A stretch of DNA of 64,000 nt from an uncultured Saprospiraceae bacterium. GTDB taxonomy: Bacteria; Bacteroidota; Bacteroidia; Chitinophagales; Saprospiraceae. Below are positions 1-10,223 of the stretch, piece by piece (the stretch's first letter is position 1; each line of letters begins with the position of its first letter). Below the pieces are notes generated by a model. It ran no database searches, was not told the origin of the DNA, and worked only from the letters and a program-made list of their open reading frames with translations. The stretch lies in the NCBI GenBank assembly GCA_937926205.1, contig CALEYL010000062.1, forward strand, positions 79,250 to 143,249. The letters run 5' to 3'. Both the position numbers and the translations under genes were made by a program.

Positions 1-815
1 ATTTGATCCTGTGAAAAAGAGTTGGAAGTGAAATTACCCAGCAGGGTAAAGCGGCTCTTTTCAGCCAGAATAAAGTCATAAGACAAAGCAATGTTCAGCA
101 TCGAAGGCAACTCGAAACCTGCGGCACGCTGATCAAAAGTCAGCTGATACTGTGGATTGGAGCCAGGCGCAATACCCCGAAACGATAAGGCTTCTCCACC
201 AAAAGTCATCCGGGAACCGATATTTCGCAGCGAAATTCCGAATTTAAAGTTGTCCTGAGGGCCAGTCACATACTGTACACCGGCGTCGATTGCAAATCCA
301 AAAGCGGAAACATCTGCTGTTGACTCAGAAACCCCTCTTACCAAAACCCCTACTGAAACTTTGTTCTCGAATGTATGGGCATAAGAAAAGCCGATGTTGA
401 AAAAGCTTGGCGAAAAAGTAGCGCCGGTACCTTCCGGCTGGTCGTTGGTCGTCACACGAATGTCTCCGAAGTCAAGCGCCATCAGGCTAATGCCAAAAGC
501 GCCGCTCTTGCCAACGCGCTGAGCAAGTCCAAATGCATTGATGTTGATGTCGGTCCCCTGAAGATAGATGGCGTGACCCAATGATACCTCCGTTTTATTG
601 ATCCTGGATAAGCCGGCCACATTAACGTGCATGGCTTCCACGCCGCTCACCATAGAAGCGTTCATGGCGTGCAACCCGGCCGTTCTTGCGTAAGGCGTCA
701 TCAGAAGTTCATAAGCGCCAGCTTCGCCCTGACGGTCCGGGTTTCCCGCGTTCGCAGGAATACTGACAGCGCCGAGCACAAAAACAGCGAGGAGGGAGTA
801 TAGCAATTTATTCAT
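1..815 (-). CDS. PorV/PorQ-family outer-membrane protein (3' end beyond window)
   Basis: Reading leftward from ATG at 815 there are 271 open codons that reach the window edge, so the C-terminus is missing. The product starts with a signal peptide (MNKLLYSLLAVFVLGAVSIPANA) and continues with the glycine- and aromatic-rich alternation of an outer-membrane beta-barrel, including segments such as GLSRINKTEVSLGHAIYL and SFFNIGFSYAHTF. This matches the PorV/PorQ (UPF0164-like) family. PorV members serve as the outer-membrane shuttle that takes T9SS cargo from the translocon to the attachment complex. It is the last visible gene of a minus-strand run, 70 bp downstream of a large exported protein and the TonB-dependent receptor. 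Family assignment is fairly sure; a PorV shuttle role as opposed to a generic barrel is inference. Confidence 0.8.
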   Translation of the reverse strand, partial: MNKLLYSLLAVFVLGAVSIPANAGNPDRQGEAGAYELLMTPYARTAGLHAMNASMVSGVEAMHVNVAGLSRINKTEVSLGHAIYLQGTDININAFGLAQRVGKSGAFGISLMALDFGDIRVTTNDQPEGTGATFSPSFFNIGFSYAHTFENKVSVGVLVRGVSESTADVSAFGFAIDAGVQYVTGPQDNFKFGISLRNIGSRMTFGGEALSFRGIAPGSNPQYQLTFDQRAAGFELPSMLNIALSYDFILAEKSRFTLLGNFTSNSFSQDQ

Positions 816-885
816 AAGATTGCCTTTTAATGGTTGTTAAAAGCCTGCTTCCGGATAAGTACACCCGGAAGCAGGACAAAAGTTG

Positions 886-3800
886 TTAAAGACCCGACGG
901 GTCGAACTTGCGATTCACGCCAAACCATTTAATGGTGCGTTCACCAAGGCCTTCTGCCGATACGTGAATGAGATAAACACCGCTGGCAATTGGAATGCTT
1001 TTGCTGTTCTTGAGATCCCATTCAAGGTCAGGACTAATCTGCTTCAGATTAATAGCCCGACTGGTACCAATTGGCGCGGTGCCGATTTCATCTCGAACAT
1101 ACTGACGGATGAATTTTCCATCCAGTGTGTAGATCGTCACGACGCATTTTGCCGGCAAGTTGGATATCTTAACTGTTGTTTCGAACGGCGAAGTTTCATA
1201 ATTAGAATAGCCGTAGTACGGGTTCGGCACCACATTGATCATGTCCAAAGCCGTTTCTACCTCCGGCGCCGTCAAAGCACTGGCTTGCTTGCCATCTATT
1301 TTGAAACGGTAAGTTGGATAGCCGTTGAAATCACCCGTTCCAACCCTTACCGCATAAGGGTTGTTTGCCCTCAGTTTGACCACAACGTCCTCTGGAATCA
1401 AACCATCTTTGTATGAATTCATACGCTGGCCGCTTGCCGGAAGCAGGAAGCCTGCCCAGGTAATTTCACGAACGGCATTCACTTTTGTTGTTCCAATCGG
1501 TGATGGCGCCAGACGGGTGCGAATAGCGGCACAACCATCATAAGCCTGCTTGGTGACGTACACAAAGTGCTGACCGCCCATATAGAAGTTGTACAGACCT
1601 GCAAAGCCACCCGTATTCAGGATCTGCTGAGCGGAAGGATTGAACATCATGTCCCGGCCCGTAGGCAGGTCGTTGAATGCTTCAGGCACCAGAGATCCGT
1701 CGTAAGCAGAGTTTTCTCCAAAGAAAATATTGAGGCGCTGGCCTGTTTCTACATCAATGGCATAACCAGGGAACCAACCCATGCCTTCGCCATCTCCATC
1801 CGGATCGGGCAAACCATCGTTGTCGTTGTCGTCTTTGGACACACTCGGACTGTTGCGCAGATCGAACGGTTTACGATCCCCTTGTGACAGGATACCCGCA
1901 TCCTGATAATACAGGTTGTTGGTTTCGATGATTGCACAACGGCTCCAGAGTTCTTTGTTTGAAGTAAAAACAATATCGACGTTATTCAAATCAGCAAAAG
2001 AAGTCTGATTGCGCACAATGTTGTTGGAATTGCTGCGATCCATCCATGCCGGAGTCAGATATGGAATATCCTGCTCTCCGTTGGGGCGCCGCCAGTTCGC
2101 AATGCGATAAGGCACAAAGTAGCCTGGGCCAACCTGTGAGAATGCCTGCTTCGGATCCAATGCCAAATCGACTTCTGCAGCCCGGTTGCGCACATAGTTG
2201 AAAATAGCCGAAGCCAGCGGGTTATCGGCCGGAGCATATTCATCCGGAATACCGCTTAACCATGGCACTGCATTGGCGCTCAGGTACTCTTCTTCGTAAC
2301 CGATGATGCCATTGTTCTTGTCCAATTGCGTACCTGGTTCTTTCACCTGGCCAATATTGACCGAGAAGCCATATTGTTTGATGATTTCTTCATTGAAGAA
2401 GTCAATCGTATTCTGCGAGGTGATGATGGGCGCACTTGGATCGCTCAGGCTCTTCAATGTCCAGCGGACTTTGGTGTCTAACTTATTGTTGGCCATGTTT
2501 TCATCCACAAAAGTCAGTTCATATTCGCCGTCAATGACATCGAGTGGGTTGAAAACACTCACCTCGATAGGTCCACGACCTGCGCGGTAAGTGATTTCGC
2601 CGTCAAACGTCGGTGTTCCTGTAATGCCTGATTCGATTTTTGCGCGGGTATCGTCGTCGATATCGAGGAAATTGGTACCGGTTCCGACACCATCTATGCG
2701 CGTAATGATGGCGCCGTCTCCGTATTCTGCGTTCAGTTTCCGATCTACAATCGGTCTCGGAATCACGGTGTAGAAAGGTCGGTTGCCGGCTTTATCGCCA
2801 ACATTCCGGCGTCCCTGCAGGTAGGGTTTCCTTTGGCCGATGATTGTTATCGGATTGAATTCAGCATAATTGTTGTGCCCGTAAGCGACTGCTACAAAAT
2901 AGTATTTTTTGTGGTTGATCAGACGGCGGTCACCAGATGCAAATTGATCTTCTGTAATACGGAAAGTATGGCGAATCCCCTGATTGGCGCCCTCTACTTC
3001 CAGAACAGGAACGTAGTATTCTTCCACATTGGCATTGTCAACTTCCACCTGTTCCCAGTTGAAAATACGACCTACCTGGTTGTTGATATCCACCTGATAA
3101 ATCATCCGTGCTTTGGAAGGGTCGTCAAGGTCTGCAACGCCTACATCAGGACCGGCAAACTGGAACAACTTGTATCCTTCGAAAACGTAAAGTGAATCTT
3201 CCACATCCGTGCCCGCAATACCCGGAACCGCTTCGTTGTAAGCTTCGTATGCATTGTTGGAAAGTGCACGTATCGTATCGTTGGTAAATACTGCAATGAT
3301 CTCACGATCCAATTCAATGAAATCCACGTCAGGAGCATCGGGGCCGTCCAATTGGTCGAAACAGGCATCGAACAAACCCTGAGAGATATCGTCTGCATCC
3401 TGGAGTTTGCGGATACTTGGGCATGGATAAGCCTGATCAGCTACCCATACAACGCCAATGATCAATTCATTAACCGCGCCCGGATCGAGGCGGAAAGGAC
3501 CGGAAGCCTGGATCGTACGACGGTCGCCGAAAGGCAAACCTGCTGTACACATAGACCAGCCGTTTTGATCGTTTGGCGCTTCAGTGAAGGCATACTTTAA
3601 CTGAGCTGTTGGTTCCTGATAAGCATCACCGCCATAAGTGAATGGCGATCCATCCCGCCAGGAACCGGTCAGATAACGATAGTATTCTACGGCATTGGAA
3701 GGGTCAGTTGTGCCCGGAGGAGGTGATCCTGTACCACCGTTGTTGTAATAAGTAAAGGAGGACATTCCGATTTCATTGCCTTCCTCATCCAATGGCCCGC

Positions 3801-4920
3801 GGAAGTAATCCACCCCGAGAATAGGTACGGTTTCGCAATACGTGTTGACGCTCGAACTGCCGCTTGGGCAGCTACATCCAACTGAACCGTCAACAGCATC
3901 TTCGTTATACACATAAGCCAGGCTACGGAGGGTATCACAACCAACATAGTCGTCCAGGTGGCAGCCAAGGTCGGGGTCTACCCACATGGCGAAGAACGTA
4001 CTGTCAATGCTTTCAACAGCGCGGTTGATGAGTTTGTAGCGCTGGAAAGTCATGTCGTTCAACTGGTCGCTCGATACGTATGAGAAGGCCTGTACCTGCA
4101 CCTCCATCTGGATTTTATCCCCATTGGATTCGTCGTGCGTGTTACCGGCATCGTTGTAAATCCAGAATACCATTTCATCCGGATATTGAGGATTGTCGGT
4201 ACAGCCACGGATTTCGATAACCGGGTAGTCGCCATTTTCAGGTGTATAGGTTCCGGAAGCGTCTTCGTCCCAGTAACCGGCAAGACCCTGCGTTGTATTG
4301 GGCAGTTCAAACTGGTTAACGTCGAAAAAGAATTCATTCCCTCTTGCAGGCCAGCCTTTTACGCCACGCGGAATCAGAGCTGGATCGTAGGGAACGCCCG
4401 TCAGTTTGGCTTTGTTGTAGTTGGCTAAGTGCTGGTCAATTTCAGCGCCGGTGACGACGAAAAATTTATCCCATTTGCTACAAACATCCTGGCTTGTCTG
4501 GCCGGTTTCGGGGTCGAGCGGTCCTGGCCAGAAGTCAAAATCGCCGCCACCGCGTCCATAAGTTTGGGCCGCCAATTTCAGGCTGCCTCCCGGGTCAACG
4601 CCACCCAACCATACCGCGCCGGCAAAAATAGACGATACCGGCGGGATGCCTGCAGGTACTTTAGGGACGACGTAAATACCAGCATCTCCATTCCACCAAA
4701 CGTCGCCACCCGTGGTAAGACGGGCACGAACATTGTTGATTGCCTGGTCTATCTGAGCTACGGCAACAGAACAGTTTTCCCGAAAATTAATGCTCGAGCT
4801 ATTGCCCGGCCGAGGCTGTTTTACGAGGTTTGGGTTGATGTTTGCATGAGCCGTTGCTGCAAAAACTGCAAGACCGGCCAAACCCAAGAGCCATTTTCTT
4901 ATCGTATGCATTCTTTTCAT
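886..4920 (-). CDS. Large exported protein with T9SS-like C-terminal domain
   Basis: This 1,344-residue protein has an N-terminal signal peptide (MKRMHTIRKWLLGLAGLAVFAATAHA). The body is rich in Asp, Gly, Asn and aromatic residues and carries no catalytic motif I recognise. Near the C-terminus a VVPNPYYGYSNYE segment opens a beta-sandwich of the type seen before T9SS sorting signals, followed by YTLDGKFIRQY and SGVYLIHVSAEG. It ends in FDPSGL, so the terminal signal is not a textbook type A domain. The gene lies 61 bp downstream of the TonB-dependent receptor and 70 bp upstream of the PorV-like gene, all on the minus strand, which suggests one transcript. It is probably a secreted or surface-anchored structural or binding protein. 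A second Met (residue 4) could also be the start. Confidence 0.8.
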   Translation of the reverse strand: MKRMHTIRKWLLGLAGLAVFAATAHANINPNLVKQPRPGNSSSINFRENCSVAVAQIDQAINNVRARLTTGGDVWWNGDAGIYVVPKVPAGIPPVSSIFAGAVWLGGVDPGGSLKLAAQTYGRGGGDFDFWPGPLDPETGQTSQDVCSKWDKFFVVTGAEIDQHLANYNKAKLTGVPYDPALIPRGVKGWPARGNEFFFDVNQFELPNTTQGLAGYWDEDASGTYTPENGDYPVIEIRGCTDNPQYPDEMVFWIYNDAGNTHDESNGDKIQMEVQVQAFSYVSSDQLNDMTFQRYKLINRAVESIDSTFFAMWVDPDLGCHLDDYVGCDTLRSLAYVYNEDAVDGSVGCSCPSGSSSVNTYCETVPILGVDYFRGPLDEEGNEIGMSSFTYYNNGGTGSPPPGTTDPSNAVEYYRYLTGSWRDGSPFTYGGDAYQEPTAQLKYAFTEAPNDQNGWSMCTAGLPFGDRRTIQASGPFRLDPGAVNELIIGVVWVADQAYPCPSIRKLQDADDISQGLFDACFDQLDGPDAPDVDFIELDREIIAVFTNDTIRALSNNAYEAYNEAVPGIAGTDVEDSLYVFEGYKLFQFAGPDVGVADLDDPSKARMIYQVDINNQVGRIFNWEQVEVDNANVEEYYVPVLEVEGANQGIRHTFRITEDQFASGDRRLINHKKYYFVAVAYGHNNYAEFNPITIIGQRKPYLQGRRNVGDKAGNRPFYTVIPRPIVDRKLNAEYGDGAIITRIDGVGTGTNFLDIDDDTRAKIESGITGTPTFDGEITYRAGRGPIEVSVFNPLDVIDGEYELTFVDENMANNKLDTKVRWTLKSLSDPSAPIITSQNTIDFFNEEIIKQYGFSVNIGQVKEPGTQLDKNNGIIGYEEEYLSANAVPWLSGIPDEYAPADNPLASAIFNYVRNRAAEVDLALDPKQAFSQVGPGYFVPYRIANWRRPNGEQDIPYLTPAWMDRSNSNNIVRNQTSFADLNNVDIVFTSNKELWSRCAIIETNNLYYQDAGILSQGDRKPFDLRNSPSVSKDDNDNDGLPDPDGDGEGMGWFPGYAIDVETGQRLNIFFGENSAYDGSLVPEAFNDLPTGRDMMFNPSAQQILNTGGFAGLYNFYMGGQHFVYVTKQAYDGCAAIRTRLAPSPIGTTKVNAVREITWAGFLLPASGQRMNSYKDGLIPEDVVVKLRANNPYAVRVGTGDFNGYPTYRFKIDGKQASALTAPEVETALDMINVVPNPYYGYSNYETSPFETTVKISNLPAKCVVTIYTLDGKFIRQYVRDEIGTAPIGTSRAINLKQISPDLEWDLKNSKSIPIASGVYLIHVSAEGLGERTIKWFGVNRKFDPSGL

Positions 4921-4981
4921 GTTTATAACTATTTATGAGAAGCCATGCGAAGCCGGAAACAGCCCGCATGGCCTCGGAAAA

Positions 4982-7900
4982 TCAGAAGTTAAAGCTGGCG
5001 CCGAAGAAGATCCTGCGAGGCAAGCTGAAAAAATCCGGATTGAGAATAGCCCAGGAGTAAGAAGCCAAAAATGCTTCAACCTCTCTGCGTGAACCGGCAA
5101 TGGATTCCAATTGATCAAGTCCCCGTGAAGAAGCCAGATAACCGTCGTCTTCAGCAGAGCCTGTGTAGGAATATACGTTAAGTATGTTCTTGCGGTTCAG
5201 CACATTTGAAATACGCACGTAAACATTCAAATCCAATCCCTTGGAAACAGTAACGGTTTTGTCAACACGTAAGCTAAGATTGAAGTTCAATGGTTTTCTT
5301 GCGCCATTCAGCGATCCAACGGTACCGGAACCACCCAAAACTTCAGGAACAAGGCGCGCCGTATAAGGGCGACCTGTTACCGCAGTAGCCTGGATGTTAA
5401 GTCCCATTTTTTCCAGCAACTTGAAGCCCATTATTTCCGGGCCACGGTAGCGAACACCGCCGTCAAAGCGGTAGTCAATGCTGGTGACAATGCGGTGGCG
5501 TTCGTCAAAATTGAGCGGGAACAGCGTACGCAGGATACCGCGGCTGCTCAGGTTGCGCTGAGAGTTGGCGTCCGAGCCTGTACCATCGGCAAACTGCAGG
5601 GTATAGTTGGCTTGCAGGGACACGTTACCGGTTCTTCTCAGGTCATACTGGAAAGAAAAGCCTTTCACGGTACCAAAATCCTGGTTATCATAAGTCGTAT
5701 ACTGGCTTACAATAGGTACCGGGAAAAAGGTCCGGGACTGGATCATATCGCGGAGTTCCTTATAATAAGCTGCAATTTTGAGCGCTGAGGATTCTGAAAG
5801 TTTTTGCTGGAATCCAACTTCATAATCGATCGTACGTTCCGGCTTCAGGTTCGGGTTGTTCTTCACGCTGCTGTCATCCACAAAGTAGAAGTAGTCGCGG
5901 GCCGTTGCAATGGTATTGCTTGGCGGACGCTGAACGAGGATGTCATAATGAGCGAAGAAGTTGGCAACGTTAGAAATCGGGAAGGAGAATGCCAAACGCG
6001 GCATCACACTCAATTGAACTTCGTAATCTTCAAAAGATACATTGGTGTCAAAATCGCGCTCCTTAATATAGTTGGAAACAGATTGTGCTCTTTCATCCTG
6101 GTACTTCGGAAATACCAGACCGCTTGGGAAAATCGAAGCAGGGTTGTTGGATGGCGCGCCATTCGGGAGATACCACTGATCGCCATCGCGGTAAGCAGCT
6201 ACACCCGATGTAACAGTTTCGCTGTTCAGATACACTTTATAATCATCACCGATATTGCCCGGACGTTCGCCGCCAAATGAACTGTGGTACTGGCCTGCGC
6301 CCATCATTTCATACAAAGAATAAGGATCTTTCAACACCCGCGTGTTGGCATCATAGCGGTCAACCCGCACACCAAGACGGAAGATGATGTCTTTGAACGT
6401 AAACTTATCCTGTATGTAACCGGCTGTATAAATCGGACGGTTTGGTGCAACCGGGAAAGTACGCACCCCTTCAGCGTCTGTAGTCGTGAAAAAGTCATCA
6501 AAAGTGCCGTCAAACTGATTGCCAAGGTAGTCATATCCATAGTAGGAAATGAGGCCGCGGTCGTTCAATTCTTTTGCAGCAAACATGTCTAAGCTCAATT
6601 GACTCGGGTCGAGACCGTCGACATTGAGGTAAGAGTTCAGTGGAACCCCAAGTGCCTCGCGAACGCGCTTATAAAACTGCTCATCCGCGTTTGTGGAAAT
6701 GGTTTGGCCAAGCAGGGGCGTTTCACCGTATTCCAGCGTGTTGATCGTACCGACCGTATCCGCACCGGGCTGGATGCCCTTGATGTGGTCGTTGGCGCGC
6801 AAACGGGCAGCATCCCATAAGCCTCTTGGAGAAACGCTGTGCGCGCGGTTAGCACGTTCTTCGTACCAGATACCAAACTGGAAGCTGTGGCGTCCTTTTT
6901 CAGAACCACCCGGTACCAGATCGAAAGAAGCGTTGGCATTAAAGGAATAAATGTCGTTGTTGGTCTTGATAACGCGGTTGTAAACGGCTCCAACGTTGGT
7001 ATTGAATCCCCAGGATCCTGTAAAAACGCTGGAAATTGCGCCATTCGGAGCGTTGAATACTTCGCGGTTGAGAATGGTGCCTTCAGAAGGCTGCGTTGTA
7101 ATGATGTAATCGCCGATCTGACTGTTCAGCGCTTCTGAGAAATCGATTCCCATGGCGTTGTTGTAATTGGCAAGCACCGGGTTATCGGTACCATTCGTAT
7201 ACGTTCTCAGGATCGGACGGTAATCGGTGTGCACCAGAAAAAGCTGCTGGGTTTCCGGATCAAATTCTTCTGAAAAAGTAGGTACCCAACGAATGTCGAA
7301 ATTGCCCACATGGCCATATTCAAAAAGGTTGTCTTTGTGACGTACATCGTAATCTTCGTAAGTCGTCTTTTCGTAACCTGCCTGCAGGGTGTAAGAGGCG
7401 TTCTGGATTGCGGAAGCCTGTTTGGCCTGGCCGTCAGCTCCGGTTGAATTAGACCCGCTGAGGCGATGGCGCAGACGAACATTACCGCGGTAAGTATTGC
7501 TGTAGCCGTAAGGATTGTTGTGGTTGTTCAGCAAAGACCAGCCACCTGGCGTAAAGCGATCTTTTGTAGAAGCATAAGCTCCGGTGAAGCTTACGTCCAC
7601 CGCATTGCTCAGGCGTGCATCCAGCTTACCGGTAAAGTCATAGCGCAGCGATTCTTCAAATTTCCGGGCATCCGTAGCTTCCACGTCTTCAGATTTGAGG
7701 AAATCGGCAGCAACGAAGTTGTCAGCGCCAAGCGAAATAATCGGATTGGCTTCCAGTTCCGCAATTTTAGACTCTTTCGCTCTGTAGATCGGCACGGCAG
7801 AAGGGTCGTCTTCTTCATTGTAAGTCAAACGACCGGAAATACGAAAGCCGATAATCGAACGTCCCTGCTTGTTTTTGACAATCGGGCCACTCAGGTTAAT

Positions 7901-8650
7901 CCCTACCAGGTTCTGGTTAAAAGGGTCTAGAAAACTGGAGGTTTCAGCCTCTACGCCGCCCGAAAATTTACTGGCAGGGCCTTTGGTTGTAATGGAGATA
8001 ATCCCCCCGGTAACGTCACCGTACTGAGCTTCCACACCACCCGTAATGACCTGCAACTGGTCGATTTCAGATTCCGGAATCAGGTTTCCCTGAATACGGA
8101 TACCGTCTACATAATAGTTGGTAGCATCCGGACGAGAACCACGAACCGTTACTGCTCCGCCTTCGTCAGCAGAAGAAAGACCCGCCGTCAAGGCTGCTAA
8201 AGCATTGATGTTACGGGTAGGCAGGTTTTTAATCTGGTCGCTCGTAATGGTCTGACCTGAAGTGGTATTATCCTGCTGGATGAGCGGAACCTTATATTCC
8301 ACCACCACCACTTCGTTCAGGATGATCCCGCCGCCGGTATCCAATTGGGCGTCCAATTTGTTGGACTTACCCGCCAGCACTTTTACATCAACGATGCGCT
8401 GAGGCTGATAGCCGGTATAGCTGACTTCAACCTCGTAGGTGCCGGGGTCGATGTTCGCTAAATTATAATTACCGTCAAAATCTGTATTTGTTCCGGTAAT
8501 CAGTACGCCGTTCTTGTATATGGCTACCGTTGCGGAAATAAGCGGCTCCTTTGTCTCTTTATCAGTCGCTTTGCCTGATAAAGAAGTCTGGGCCGCTGCA
8601 CCTGCAACGAACAACAAGAAAAAGCTGAACAGTAGTAAAGTACGTACCAT
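4982..8650 (-). CDS. TonB-dependent receptor with carboxypeptidase-regulatory-like domain
   Basis: The start is set at ATG 8650 because MVRTLLLFSFFLLFVAGAAAQ is a clean signal peptide; the frame stays open 16 codons further upstream without adding sense. The 1,222-residue product has a CarboxypepD_reg-like domain at about residues 22-105 (LSGKATDKETKEPLISA; YEVEVSYTGYQ). A plug follows at about 115-235 (ITSDQIKNLPTRNINAL; VTVRGSRPDATNYYVDG; GGIISITTKGP), then a long 22-stranded-type barrel ending in an aromatic residue (FFGASFNF). Such receptors import large ligands across the outer membrane with energy from TonB-ExbBD. No SusD-like lipoprotein lies next to it, so a SusCD glycan pair is not supported and the substrate is unknown. 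It leads a minus-strand operon. Confidence 0.92.
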   Translation of the reverse strand: MVRTLLLFSFFLLFVAGAAAQTSLSGKATDKETKEPLISATVAIYKNGVLITGTNTDFDGNYNLANIDPGTYEVEVSYTGYQPQRIVDVKVLAGKSNKLDAQLDTGGGIILNEVVVVEYKVPLIQQDNTTSGQTITSDQIKNLPTRNINALAALTAGLSSADEGGAVTVRGSRPDATNYYVDGIRIQGNLIPESEIDQLQVITGGVEAQYGDVTGGIISITTKGPASKFSGGVEAETSSFLDPFNQNLVGINLSGPIVKNKQGRSIIGFRISGRLTYNEEDDPSAVPIYRAKESKIAELEANPIISLGADNFVAADFLKSEDVEATDARKFEESLRYDFTGKLDARLSNAVDVSFTGAYASTKDRFTPGGWSLLNNHNNPYGYSNTYRGNVRLRHRLSGSNSTGADGQAKQASAIQNASYTLQAGYEKTTYEDYDVRHKDNLFEYGHVGNFDIRWVPTFSEEFDPETQQLFLVHTDYRPILRTYTNGTDNPVLANYNNAMGIDFSEALNSQIGDYIITTQPSEGTILNREVFNAPNGAISSVFTGSWGFNTNVGAVYNRVIKTNNDIYSFNANASFDLVPGGSEKGRHSFQFGIWYEERANRAHSVSPRGLWDAARLRANDHIKGIQPGADTVGTINTLEYGETPLLGQTISTNADEQFYKRVREALGVPLNSYLNVDGLDPSQLSLDMFAAKELNDRGLISYYGYDYLGNQFDGTFDDFFTTTDAEGVRTFPVAPNRPIYTAGYIQDKFTFKDIIFRLGVRVDRYDANTRVLKDPYSLYEMMGAGQYHSSFGGERPGNIGDDYKVYLNSETVTSGVAAYRDGDQWYLPNGAPSNNPASIFPSGLVFPKYQDERAQSVSNYIKERDFDTNVSFEDYEVQLSVMPRLAFSFPISNVANFFAHYDILVQRPPSNTIATARDYFYFVDDSSVKNNPNLKPERTIDYEVGFQQKLSESSALKIAAYYKELRDMIQSRTFFPVPIVSQYTTYDNQDFGTVKGFSFQYDLRRTGNVSLQANYTLQFADGTGSDANSQRNLSSRGILRTLFPLNFDERHRIVTSIDYRFDGGVRYRGPEIMGFKLLEKMGLNIQATAVTGRPYTARLVPEVLGGSGTVGSLNGARKPLNFNLSLRVDKTVTVSKGLDLNVYVRISNVLNRKNILNVYSYTGSAEDDGYLASSRGLDQLESIAGSRREVEAFLASYSWAILNPDFFSLPRRIFFGASFNF

Positions 8651-8841
8651 ACAATCGCATTTTAGAAAATTTCTCAAAACCGCTAAAAAAGCGCACAATG
8701 TTAAAAAAATTAACCTTCATTTCAAAGTCTTTACATTTTGCCTTGTCTCAAGGATGACAGAAACGAAGCCATACTCTGAAAAGTCATTGGCTTTTTGGAG
8801 TTAATACAGGGTATGTACAAAGCAGATAATCTTTGCTTTAT

Positions 8842-8871
8842 CAAAGATAAGGCGCTTTCTAAGGGTTCAAA
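8842..8871 (-). promoter_or_regulatory. Bacteroidota-type promoter for the TonB receptor operon
   Basis: On the minus strand TTTG (8871-8868) is followed after 18 bases by TATCTTTG (8849-8842). This fits the Bacteroidota sigma-70 consensus TTTG / TAnnTTTG. Transcription would start near 8835 and leave a leader of about 185 nt before the ATG at 8650. The rest of the ~500-bp divergent intergenic region (8651-9153) is AT-rich with no open frame or clear RNA gene. Confidence 0.55.
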
Positions 8872-9153
8872 ATTCAAATTATGGTTAAAGTCAGCTTTCT
8901 AAAAACTTTTTCCGACAGGCCGAAATTCATCTATCTAACTGACAAACAAAAAATTAACACATAAACACTTGAGGTTAAGCAAAATTTATTTCCGGGTTTT
9001 ACCTGTTTTCAAAAGACAAAATTCACGGCGTGAACTATTGTTGATTTTTCCGGTTTAGACTTTTCAAATTTCAAAGATTTCAGGTTTCAGTGAGCTTAAA
9101 CACCATTCAAGGACGAAAAGCGCTAATTTTACGCATTGTTTCAAACAAACCGC

Positions 9154-10182
9154 ATGGATAAACTACAACAGGATGACCCTAATGCCGCTTCCCGCAAGCG
9201 CGACCATATAGAACTGGCCTTTCAATCTCAGGTGAAGGTACAGGAAATTGACCATCGGTTTAGTTACGAACCCCTGCTTTCTGCACATCCGCTTCCGGGA
9301 AGCCTGCCTACAGTTGATTTTCTTGGAAAAAATTTGCGGGCGCCGCTTTGGGTTTCCAGTATGACCGGTGGCACAGAATGGGCGCGCATCATCAACCACA
9401 ACCTTGCCCGGGCCTGCCGCGAATTCGGCATGGGCATGGGCCTGGGTTCCTGCCGCTCACTCTTATCTGACGATCAATATCTGGATGATTTTAATGTACG
9501 CCCCATCATCGGCGAGGATTTACCGCTTTACGCCAACCTGGGTATTGCGCAGGTAGAACGATTGTTAGAACAACAGGCGCTGCACAAAGTGGAAGAACTG
9601 GTAGATAAGCTCAGTGCCGACGGTCTGATTATCCACATTAATCCCCTTCAGGAGTGGCTGCAACCCGAAGGCGACCGGTTCGCCCGGGCGCCTTTACACA
9701 CAATCGCCGATTTTTTAGAAAAGAGCAATATCCCCGTGATTGTCAAAGAAGTTGGTCAGGGCATGGGGTACGAAAGTCTGAAAGCGCTGTTGCAGTTACC
9801 GGTTCAGGCGGTAGATTTTGCTGCGAGTGGCGGCACTAATTTTGCCCTGCTGGAATTGCTGAGAAGCAACGAGTTGAATCAGGAATCCTATGGACGTCTT
9901 GCTTATGTCGGCCATACAGCGGAAGAAATGACAGCACTAATCAATCAGATAGCAACAGAACTGGGTGATCGGATGCTTTGCCGCCAAATCATCATTTCGG
10001 GGGGCATACAAAGTTTTCTGGACGGCTACTATCTAAGGCAAAAACTGTCGCTGCCCAGTGTATACGGTCAGGCTTCCGGCTTTCTGAAACATGCCAAAGG
10101 CGACTATGCCGATCTGAAGGCTTATGTAGAGACACAGGTGCGTGGGTTGGAAGTAGCCCATGCTTTTTTGAAAGTAAAATAA
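9154..10182 (+). CDS. fni: Type 2 isopentenyl-diphosphate delta-isomerase
   Basis: The product (342 residues from ATG 9154; an in-frame TTG at 9136 is less likely) is an FMN- and NADPH-dependent IPP/DMAPP isomerase. Family marks are R-K-R-D-H near residue 14, the MTGG loop near 70, HINPLQE near 155, VKEVGQGMG near 195, and glycine-rich FMN-phosphate loops (ASGGT, ISGGIQ) towards the C-terminus. It converts isopentenyl diphosphate to dimethylallyl diphosphate in the cytoplasm. HMG-CoA reductase lies 41 bp downstream on the same strand, so both ends of the mevalonate route are represented here. The type 2 enzyme fits an organism that makes isoprenoids from mevalonate. Confidence 0.95.
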   Translation: MDKLQQDDPNAASRKRDHIELAFQSQVKVQEIDHRFSYEPLLSAHPLPGSLPTVDFLGKNLRAPLWVSSMTGGTEWARIINHNLARACREFGMGMGLGSCRSLLSDDQYLDDFNVRPIIGEDLPLYANLGIAQVERLLEQQALHKVEELVDKLSADGLIIHINPLQEWLQPEGDRFARAPLHTIADFLEKSNIPVIVKEVGQGMGYESLKALLQLPVQAVDFAASGGTNFALLELLRSNELNQESYGRLAYVGHTAEEMTALINQIATELGDRMLCRQIIISGGIQSFLDGYYLRQKLSLPSVYGQASGFLKHAKGDYADLKAYVETQVRGLEVAHAFLKVK

Positions 10183-10185
10183 GTT

Positions 10186-10206
10186 GAATCAGTTGAAAGC
10201 TGATTC
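10186..10206 (+). other. Small hairpin between fni and mvaA
   Basis: GAATCAG and CTGATTC form a 7-bp stem around a 7-nt loop, directly after the fni stop and 17 nt before the mvaA ATG. No T-run follows, so it is not a classical terminator. It could modulate the expression or stability of the downstream message. Confidence 0.35.
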
Positions 10207-10223
10207 TTAATCGTTCGCATAAA

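Noticed and set aside
4982..8650. SusC member of a SusC/SusD glycan-uptake pair
   Set aside because: The receptor has the CarboxypepD_reg-like N-terminus but no SusD-like lipoprotein is encoded next to it; the neighbour is a large exported protein of another kind.
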